A program made the translations under genes and the position numbers. A DNA stretch of 64,000 nt from Amyelois transitella (taxonomy: Eukaryota > Arthropoda > Insecta > Lepidoptera > Pyralidae). Position 1 is the stretch's first letter; each line of letters starts with the position of its first letter. The DNA lies in NCBI RefSeq assembly GCF_032362555.1, contig NC_083509.1, forward strand, positions 1,426,001-1,490,000, in the 5' to 3' direction. The notes beneath the pieces are model-generated. The model saw only the letters and a list, made by a program, of their open reading frames with translations. It made no database searches and was not told the DNA's origin. Below, piece by piece: positions 55,541 to 64,000 of this stretch.

Positions 55541-56189
55541 GCTAGAAAATGGGAATTCTTTGTGATGAAAAACTTCTTATGTAGTTTTTAATAGACACAC
55601 ATACTGTTACAGATAATACAAAAAAAATATTTTAATGAATTGGTTTAAAGTGGTTAAACATGATTTGGAATTGGTGTCGTTCTAGTGTAACTTCAAATCA
55701 ATAAATTAATGCGTTTGAGGCAAAAGAAGTACGCAGGCATAATGAAAGGATAATTATAGTTTCTGTCTACCCCTCCATTCAAAAGAAAAAGGCCCCTAAT
55801 TATAAGTCATTTACGTAGTTTTGTTTTATAAAAAAAGCCTGTTTAGCGCCACCGCTTTATCGACACTACATAAAAATAAGTTTTGAAATAATGTCCCTAA
55901 AGTAAAAAAGGATGCGATAAGTAAGACAGACGGAGATATTGCTGGAAAATGCGATGGAAAAATATGAACAAAGACTTAGCATAGCTTCAAGTGGACGCTA
56001 AACTCAATCTTAAACATTTTGTTTAGAAGGAGGATATTAATCAACCGGCCTAGTTATGACAGCCAAGATGGATGCTCCCTAGGGCTCTGGTATCTCGCCA
56101 CCTTATTGCGGGCTTCCGAGCCGGACATTCAAATGTTAATTGATTTATAGGCTGGTTTTAGTCGATAGAAGATCTTAAGTGTATTTTGC

Positions 56190-56700
56190 TATTCGCGTGT
56201 AATAGTTATTTTGGGCATCATTGAAGCCCTCAAGGATGAATAATTTTCCCCGTTTTTTTTTCACATTTTCCATTATTTCTTTGCTCCTTGTAGTTGCAGC
56301 GTGGTATTATATAGCCTAAAGCCTTCCTCGATAAATGGTCTTTTCAACGCAAAAATAATTTTTCAATTCGAACCAGTAGTTCCTGAGCGCCTTCAAACAA
56401 ACTCAAAAACAAACAAACTCTTCAGCTTTAAAATATTAGTATAGATGAGTTATAATAATAGGAGTTTTGATCAGAGTCATAGAAATCGAAATAAAAATAT
56501 AGGAAATTCCCGGAACTTCAGAATAGGAGCACTTCATCTCTTTCCCATGGATGTCGTAAAAGGCGAATAAGGGACAGACAAATAAATTTCTTACTTATTT
56601 TTGGCGGTGGACTAACAATCTGTCACTATTTGAATCTCAGTTTCATCTTAAGCCATACATCTCAACGTGGCCTTTCAGTCTTTTTAAGACTGTTGGCTCC
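56190..56700. mobile_element. Truncated Helitron-like element followed by an R1 copy
   Basis: 56190-56445 (minus) is a Helitron-like body without its CTAG hairpin end (GGGCATCATTGAAGCCCTCA, AATATTAGTATAGA). 56510-56700 (+) is an R1 copy without tail that breaks off at GACTGTTGGCTCCGTCTGTT. Confidence 0.7.
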
Positions 56701-56762
56701 GTCTGTTATTTGTCTATATGTAAGAAGTGGGATGTTCTAATGACTTCGTCGATTTTATTTGG

Positions 56763-57173
56763 TGCAAGTATATTAAGCAGATATACAAGGAGAGTGTGGA
56801 GGGAAAGGCCTAGACGAACGTATCTTGATCAAATTAAGGACGTCCTGGCAAAGGGTCGTCAAGAGTACCCGAAACCGCCGAGCTTGCATGAAGGTGGATG
56901 AAGCGAAGGAAGTATGCAGAGATCGTGGCAAGTGGAAAGATGTAGTCTCTGTTTACCCCCCCGGGAAAGAGGCGTGATTGTATGTATGTTTGTACAAGTA
57001 TATTACCTGGGTCTCTAGGAAAATACTAGTAAAGTTAAATATTAGTTCACAATAAATACTTAGTCATTCAAAATTAACCGGTAACAAAAACCTGCTAAAT
57101 GAGTTAACGATAATATTTCAGTCTAAGCCAACATAATCTATTTTTGTGTACCCGCACTGACCAACAGTGAATT
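56763..57173 (+). repeat. 411-bp direct repeat A, first copy
   Basis: It holds a LINE 3' end ([15 protein letters not shown]-type block, written here as [18 protein letters not shown]; then GTGATTGTATGTATG tail) plus about 180 bases of other sequence. As read, it is identical base for base to 58358-58768. It is followed directly by block B1. Confidence 0.85.
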
Positions 57174-58357
57174 GGGCGTCTCTTATAAAATAATAAGAGT
57201 TCATCGTCATATTATAAGTTTATTAATATAATTTGGCCTCGCTAAGTCACCTGTCGTTGCTCGTCTGCGTGCGGTCGCTCACAGCCGATATCAATTAAAA
57301 GTTAGGCAGAATGGACCAGTTCTAAGGATATATATCGTATCTATAAAATATAGAAATCATAGAACTACATAATTCATGTGAGCAGTAATAAATTTATTAA
57401 AAAAATAAATAATATTTATTTAAACTTTATTGTATAAAGTACAAATGTATAGCACAATTGGCGGACTTAATGCTAGATGCATTATATATTAGTCATCCAT
57501 TGGCTCTGACAAAGAACTTTTTGTGGGGTCAAACTAAATAAATATATTGATACCTACACAAAATATGAAGTATAATAATTATAATAAAAAAAAATAATAC
57601 AAAATACTATAAAAAAATATAATTCATTTCGAAAAAAAAAAATACAAACAAATAATGTTATGTATTTATTGGTAACTAGATGTGTATAATATTTCAAGTT
57701 TTACAAAATGTTTGTTATTTTTTTATATTTAAAAAAAAATTATAATATAATCGAAATTAAGTTTTCAAATACATATTTTCATCATTAAACCATACAGCCG
57801 TACGTCGCCTCTATCTCGCAAGAAATAAAGACGTGATTATATGAATGTATATATTAATGAAACCATACTTTAGCAGTTCTATATCTCTCTTTAATTTTGA
57901 CTAACGTGAAGCTAACTTCAAAAAGTTAAGTCGTGTTAGTGACAATGTTTTCCTTAGTTATTTACCTAGACACAGCCTGACATAAGGAGAGTGTCAATAC
58001 GAAAGTGATTTTATCAATTTGTGTTGATAAAATTACTTACGGGGTAGACAGAGCCAACAATCTTGAAAAGACTGATAGGCTTCAGCTATTTTGACTTTAA
58101 GATTAAATTGAGATTCAAATAGTGACAGGTTGCTAGCCCACCGCCTAAAAGAAGAAGTATATAAAAGAATATGTACTTATGTATGTTCAATACTTATATT
58201 TTAAAAAGAGAGAAGATATATATTTATGTTTGTAACTGATATACCATAACTCTAATATACTGACTTTGGTGTCATTTGGCACTGAGGCAGAAAAATAAAC
58301 TTTCAGACTAACAAAGTCTTAGTAACATAAGAAGTAAGCAATTAATAAATGTTCATG
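57174..58357. repeat. Block B1, duplicated at 61824-63143
   Basis: It begins GGGCGTCTCTTATAAAATAA. It contains a CG-rich stretch (CACCTGTCGTTGCTCGTCTG, GTGCGGTCGCTCACAGCCGA) that looks like a promoter or 5' UTR, a retroelement scrap (GGCGGACTTAATGCTAGATG), and an R1 fragment at 58036-58165. The second copy is clearly but not fully identical. No open frame of note. Confidence 0.85.
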
Positions 58358-58768
58358 TGCAAGTATATTAAGCAGATATACAAGGAGAGTGTGGAGGGAA
58401 AGGCCTAGACGAACGTATCTTGATCAAATTAAGGACGTCCTGGCAAAGGGTCGTCAAGAGTACCCGAAACCGCCGAGCTTGCATGAAGGTGGATGAAGCG
58501 AAGGAAGTATGCAGAGATCGTGGCAAGTGGAAAGATGTAGTCTCTGTTTACCCCCCCGGGAAAGAGGCGTGATTGTATGTATGTTTGTACAAGTATATTA
58601 CCTGGGTCTCTAGGAAAATACTAGTAAAGTTAAATATTAGTTCACAATAAATACTTAGTCATTCAAAATTAACCGGTAACAAAAACCTGCTAAATGAGTT
58701 AACGATAATATTTCAGTCTAAGCCAACATAATCTATTTTTGTGTACCCGCACTGACCAACAGTGAATT
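58358..58768 (+). repeat. 411-bp direct repeat A, second copy
   Basis: Identical to 56763-57173 as read, so with B1 it makes an A-B-A arrangement about 2 kb long. A tandem duplication, gene conversion or an assembly error could explain it. Confidence 0.85.
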
Positions 58769-59116
58769 TCATCGAAAATTGAATAACGCTAAAAGCTGCG
58801 TTTCTACACGAGTTTAATTCATTGTAAACAAGTTTAAGGGGGAAAGGACTCCCACCCCTTTGGAAACTTAGTTGGGATTCAATTTGAATAATAAGTTAAC
58901 GTCTGAGGTTTGTTTTTAACTATCTTAAAAAAGGTGTGGTTCCTCGTACGAGGCGACTAAGGGATAGGCTAGAAAGCTTGGGATTCTTCTTGTTGGCGAT
59001 GGACTAGTAACCTGTCACTATTTAAATCTCAATTATGTCATTAAGGCTGAACGTGGGTTTTCAGTCTTTTAAAACGAAAGAGGTTGTGCCGCGTAGTTAC
59101 CGGCACTTTAGAATAG

Positions 59117-59487
59117 AGTCATTGCATCTCTTTCACATGTCGTAAAAGACGACTGGGGGACTAGGCACATACACCTAATGCAGCCATTACTTTTTAAATC
59201 TGGAGGTGAAGTTTGTTGACACACTATACTTTTTTCCAGAGCAGCCGTCATTTTGATTATTATTTTTGTCGTGTGATTTTCTCCACTGCTTTGCTATCTA
59301 TTAACTTTTGATTGTACATAATTAAGGTACATGTTTTATGTACCTTAATTATGTACAAAACAACTGAAAAAAGTATAGTGTGTCAACAAACTTCACCTCC
59401 AGATTTTAAAAGTAATGGCTGCATTAGGTGTATATGCGTAGTCCCATAGTCGTCTTTTACGACATGTGAAAGAGACGGAATGACTTA
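59117..59487. repeat. Long inverted repeat with a second hairpin inside
   Basis: The left arm (59117-59240: CTTTCACATGTCGTAAAAGA, CACCTAATGCAGCCATTACT, TGGAGGTGAAGTTTGTTGAC, ACACTATACTTTTTTCCAG) is matched in reverse by the right arm (59363-59487) with few mismatches. The ~120-base loop carries its own hairpin: TGTACATAATTAAGGTACAT and its complement at 59314-59358. The outer ends resemble the R1 5' region. A transcript would fold into a dsRNA of about 120 pairs. Confidence 0.85.
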
Positions 59488-60094
59488 AGATCCCCGATTA
59501 AAGGTACGTTTAAGCCCTTCCCTACCTATATTAAACCTAGTAAATTTTCATGTTCTCGCATCCTCTCAAAGTGACTGGCACTATCACGTCACTATATTGG
59601 TATTTGATTTATTATTTATTTATTTATTATTAAACTTAGATATTTTTACATTTCATACATTTAACTGCTACAGTGTAACAAAAACCATAATATGTAGGTA
59701 GTTTTACAAATGCAATGCATCGCATCGCACTTAGCAAAATACAAGTGAAGAATGTCTCGGTACCACACGGGGTGAATTATGCTTGCTGAATTTTATAAAG
59801 AAATTATTTTTTTAATTTTGTTTTAAGATTTTTGGTATTAATTTCTTCTTTCAATGTTGATGGTACGTTATTAAGTAATTTTGATGAATTTATAATAACA
59901 ATTAGGCAGTGTAGAGTTGGAGTGGTCAAAAATTAATAATTCTAGAACATACCACGCCGCCGGGCTGATACAAGGCAGCAATTTCTGCGACAAGCAACCT
60001 TAATTAAACATTGTTCTAAATTAAACACTCTCGTCTCTAAATTAAGAACCAGTGTGAATAAAAAGTTATGGCTATCAGTAGTTTTTTTTTATAA

Positions 60095-60745
60095 CATACA
60101 TATAGTTACGTCTATATCCCATGCGGGGTAGACAGAGCCAACACGTTCAGTTTGGCTTAATGATAGAATTAAGATTTAAACAGCGACAGGTTGCTAGCCC
60201 ATCGCCTAAAATAAGTATCCCAATTTTATAAGCCTATCCCTTAGTCACCTTTTACGACATCCATGGGAACGATATGGAGTGGTCCTATCCTTATTTTTTT
60301 TTTGGTGCCGAGAACCACACGGCACATCCATCCAAATGAGTTAATATTAACTAAGAGAGAGTTATTCCCTCACTGCAAGTGTAATCATAGTTTCACAAAT
60401 TGGTTGATTCCGCGCGCAAGACCGAAGTTAGTTGCCAAGTTATTAGCTGATGGTGAAATTAGAGAATCGAGATCTATTCCCTATATCCCTATCGCGTTTA
60501 CTTTATACATACACATACATATATATAATCACGTCTATATCCCTTGCGCGGTAGACAGAGCTAACAGTCTTGTAGACTGATAGGCCACGTTCAGCTGTTT
60601 GGCTTTATGATGGAATTGAGATTCAAATAGTGACAGGTTACTAGCCCAAAAGAAGAATCCCAAGTTTATAAGCCTATCCCTTAGTCGCCTTTTACGACAT
60701 CCATGGGAACGAGATGGAGTGGTCCTATTCTTTTTTTTATTGCTA
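60095..60745 (-). mobile_element. Two R1 copies in the same orientation
   Basis: 60095-60330 (ATAGTTACGTCTATATCCCA to GCCGAGAACCACACGGCACA) and 60505-60745 (ACATACATATATATAATCAC to TGGTCCTATTC, missing the foldback end). The sequence between them is unique and AT-rich. Confidence 0.8.
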
Positions 60746-61072
60746 CTTACACTACAGAACACTAAATTAATGAACTGAGCCGACTCGAGCAAAACCTCAA
60801 ACACAAATTATATGATTAAACTAACTACACGTAGTTAACTAGAAATTAATTATCACAAACGCTATATCGGTGTCGGAGATCGCTCGTCTCGATTTAAATC
60901 GGTTCCGATTTTACGGTATCGAGTTGCGAACCGATGATGTGGCTAATCGATTCCTGCTACCGAATTTAGTCCATGCATTTCGCTATAAATACTGAGGCTA
61001 TAATCCGACCTTATTTATCTGAGGTTTCGTTTGCTATATGTTATTCAAATTTGTGTTTAAATTATATATATA

Positions 61073-61328
61073 GAGCCGTGTGATTCCTGACACCAATAGA
61101 AAAAAGAATTGGACCACTCCATCTCTCTCCCATGGATGTCGTATAAGGCGACTAAGGGGTAGGCTTATAAACTTGGGATTCTTCTTCAAGACGATGGGCT
61201 AGATACCTGTCACTATTTGAATCTCAATTCTATCTAATAATAGCTGAACGTGGCCTTTTCAAGACTGTTGGCTCTGTCTACCCCGCAAGGGATATAGACG
61301 TGATTATATGTGTATATGTATGTATGTT
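61073..61328 (+). mobile_element. R1 repeat copy
   Basis: It runs from AGCCGTGTGATTCCTGACAC to TATAGACGTGATTATATGTG and a (TATG)n tail. A TATA-like CTATAAATAC at about 60983 lies nearby, but nothing shows that it is a promoter. Confidence 0.8.
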
Positions 61329-61823
61329 CAAATTGAAGCTGTGATTTAACAAAATTAAGGAATATTATTTAAGTATGAAAAAGGTGTGTAATTTGATGAA
61401 CTATTTACGAAAATGTTTAAAATACTCATGTTTTCATTGAAAATTGAATAGATTGAAAGTTTTAGATTTTTAGAAAGTGACAAAATATTTTTCAATTCAT
61501 AAAGGATAATATAATAACTAATAACTTGTTCTTCTAATTATCGATTTAAAAATAATTCCAATCGAAATCACCTAATTTTATTATGAATCAACAAATTTAT
61601 TTTGACGCTTATCTTATCTGATTTATTACAACTTTCTACCTTCACAATATAAGATTACACACTTCACTTCACAAAATAGGATTAGACATTTAACTTAAAA
61701 GTTATAAATAGGCTACAAAAAAAAAACCTAATCATTAGCCCAATCAAAACATTCAGTAGATAGTATTATCACCTAAAATTAAAAAAAAAAATACAACAAA
61801 AATCCAAAAAGGAAATTAACTTG

Positions 61824-63143
61824 GGCGTTTCTAATAAAATAATAAGAGTTCATCGTCATATTATAAGTTTATTAATATAATTTGGCCTCGCTAAGTCACC
61901 TGTCGTTGCTCGTCTGCGTGCGGTCGCTCACAGCCGATATCAATTAAAAGTTAGGCAGAATGGACCAGTTCTAAGGATATATATCGTATCTATAAAATAT
62001 AGAAATCATAGAACTACATTATTCATGTGAGCAGTAATAAATTTATTTAAAAAAAATAATATTTAAGTATTTAAACTTTATAAGTACAAATGTATAGTAC
62101 ATTAGGCGATGGGTTAGTAATCTGTATAACTATTTGAATCTCAATTATATCATAAAGCCAAATAGCTGAACGTGGCCATTCAGTCTTTTTAAAGACTGTT
62201 GGCTCTGTCTACCCCGTAAGGGATATAGACGTGACCATATGTATGTATAGCACAATTGGCGGACTTAATGCTAGGTGCATTATCTATCAGTCATCCATTG
62301 GCTCCGACAAAGAACTTTTTGTGGGGTCAAACTAAATAAATATATTGATACCTACATAAAATATGAAATATAATAATTATAATAAAAAAATACAAAATAC
62401 TATAAAAAAAAATAATATAATTCATTTCGAAAAAAAAATATAACCAAATTATGTTATGCATATACTCGTTTGTTCTTTTTTTATATTTAAAGAAAATTAT
62501 AGTATAATCGAAATTAAGTTTTCAAATACATATTTTCATCATTAAACCATACAGCCGTACGTCGCCTCTATCTCGCAAGAAATAAAGACGTGATTATATG
62601 AATGTATATATTAATGAAACCATACTTTAGCAGTTCTATATCTCTCTTTAATTTTGACTAACGTGAAGCTAACTTCAAAAAGTTAAGTCGTGTTAGTGAC
62701 AATGTTTTCCTTAGTTATTTACCTAGACACAGCCTGACATAAGGAGAGTGTCAATACGAAAGTGATTTTATCAATTTGTGTTGATGAAATTACTTACGGG
62801 GTAGACAGAGCCAACAATCTTGAAAAGACTGATAGGCCACGTTCAACTATTTTGAATTTAAGATTGAATTGAGATTCAAATAGTGACAGGTTGCTAGCCC
62901 ACCGCCTAAAAGAAGAATCATATACAAGAATATGTACTTATGTATGTTCAATACTTCTATATTAAAAAAAGAGAAGATATATATTTATGTTTGTAACTGA
63001 TATACCATAACTCTAATATACTGACTTTGGTATCATTTGGCACTGAGGCAGAAAAATAAACTTTCAGACTAACAAAGTCTTAGTACATACACACAACATA
63101 TTAAGAACATACAACTTAAGAAGTAAGCTATTAATGAATGTTC
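61824..63143. repeat. Block B2, second copy of B1
   Basis: It begins GGGCGTTTCTAATAAAATAA and runs collinear with 57174-58357. It lacks the flanking A repeats and carries an inserted R1 copy at 62098-62248 between CAAATGTATAG and CACAATTGGCGG. It also differs by small indels in the poly(A)-rich middle. Confidence 0.85.
62098..62248 (+). mobile_element. R1 3' half inserted in block B2
   Basis: It starts TAGGCGATGGGTTAGTAATC and ends GTGACCATATGTATG. It is absent from the matching point of B1 (near 57445), so it was inserted after the B duplication; a TGTATAG flank repeats on both sides. Confidence 0.85.
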
Positions 63144-64000
63144 ATTCACCCATTTACAAACAACACCAACTAATGTCTTTACCTTCTTTAATTTAAGAAG
63201 GAGACTCGTATAATTCTTAAAGAGGCCATAAAACTAAAGAGGAGTCGTGAGCCCACAATTTCCAATCAGACTTTATACGTGAGTCCATTTAAAAATCGAT
63301 TGCATCAAGAAAACGGCGCCAAAGGGAGCAATAGGGTATCTGCAATAAAACATCCATTTGCTGAGACCACAGAGCACTGAACGGGACAAATTTGCAGCCA
63401 TAGACTAGACGGAAAATATAAGACTATTCTCCATTGTACATCGTACATACTACGCACATGTATGTAATCGCTGTGCTAAATATTATCCCAAGTAACATTA
63501 TTAATGGGACCTTATCTGCTGTACCAATCTTCTTGAAATTTCCCATATATATATAAATATATACTTAACTGTTAGCGGCAGTTAAGTATTTATTATAAAA
63601 CATAGTATCGTTGGGTTAGTATCTCGTAACACAAGTTTCGAACTTACTTCGAAGTTAACTCAATCAGTGTAATTTGTTGTTTGAAATATAATTAATATAA
63701 TAATATATATATATATAATTAAGAGTCTGGAAAAGGGCATAAGTACCTAGGTACTTCTCATCCTAGTAAAAACTATAGTATTCGAATGAATGAAATAAAA
63801 GGGATTTTCGAAAAATTTGTATTTTAAACGTAGAGCGAAACCGCGGGTAGTATAGATAGTATATACATAAGGGTATTGAAACAATCTTGTTACGTCTTTT
63901 CTAAAAAAAAAAAACAATTTTAATTTAAAAACAGGAAGCGTGTCGCTAACAGAATTTCCTTATTAACAAGATTGTAAAGATCTGATGTAATGGAATAGTT
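63144..64000. other. Window end, intergenic
   Basis: It holds an R2 SINE body without head at about 63585-63680 (+) and a Helitron-like 3' remnant (GAAACCGCGGGTAGTATAGA) near 63836. No gene is seen. Confidence 0.45.

Noticed and set aside
56763-58768. LTR retrotransposon with 411-bp LTRs
   Set aside because: The A repeats contain a LINE 3' end, lack TG...CA ends, and the interior has no primer-binding site, polypurine tract or open frame.

Overview
The window looks like a euchromatic piece of a moth or butterfly (Lepidoptera) nuclear genome. The evidence is an AT-rich background, short GT-AG introns in conserved animal genes, an insulin-family gene whose B and A chains have the bombyxin layout, and dense non-autonomous repeats of lepidopteran type. 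Names for the repeats are working labels made here (R1 = a ~260-bp element with a GTGCCG/CGGCAC foldback at one end and a TATG-repeat tail; R2 = a tRNA-derived SINE); I did not match them to a database.

Layout. 313-401 is the last exon of an unrecognised + strand gene, with a decayed second copy at about 1273-1385. 1811-18310 (minus strand) is a complete 20-exon PWP2/UTP1 gene of 917 codons, a WD40 protein of the small-subunit processome; its introns carry most of the repeats in that interval. 20374-23587 (+) is the V-ATPase proteolipid subunit c gene (154 aa, 3 exons). 25875-29750 (+) is an OST3/OST6 (TUSC3/MAGT1-type) oligosaccharyltransferase subunit (332 aa, 6 exons). 31039-34266 (minus) is a polyprenol reductase gene of the SRD5A3 type (305 aa, 4 exons), convergent with OST3. 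38972-40049 (+) is a bombyxin-like insulin-related prepropeptide (128 aa, 2 coding exons). From 40 kb to the end I find no convincing protein gene; that half holds a dead Tc1/mariner transposase, MITEs, Helitron-like elements, many R1 and R2 copies, a recent duplication cluster (56.8-63.1 kb) and a long inverted repeat (59.1-59.5 kb).

How the genes relate. OST3 and the SRD5A3-type gene both serve N-glycosylation: the reductase supplies dolichol for the lipid carrier and OST3 belongs to the transferase that uses it. PWP2 (ribosome assembly) and V-ATPase subunit c (acidification) are divergent neighbours about 2 kb apart. The oddest structures are a tandem array of PWP2 exon-19 copies in its last intron, a second ghost copy of PWP2 exon 8, an insulin-family gene with an intron in the C-peptide, and the inverted-repeat locus at 59 kb. 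All exon borders were read by eye from splice sites, reading-frame continuity and family resemblance; no alignment was run.
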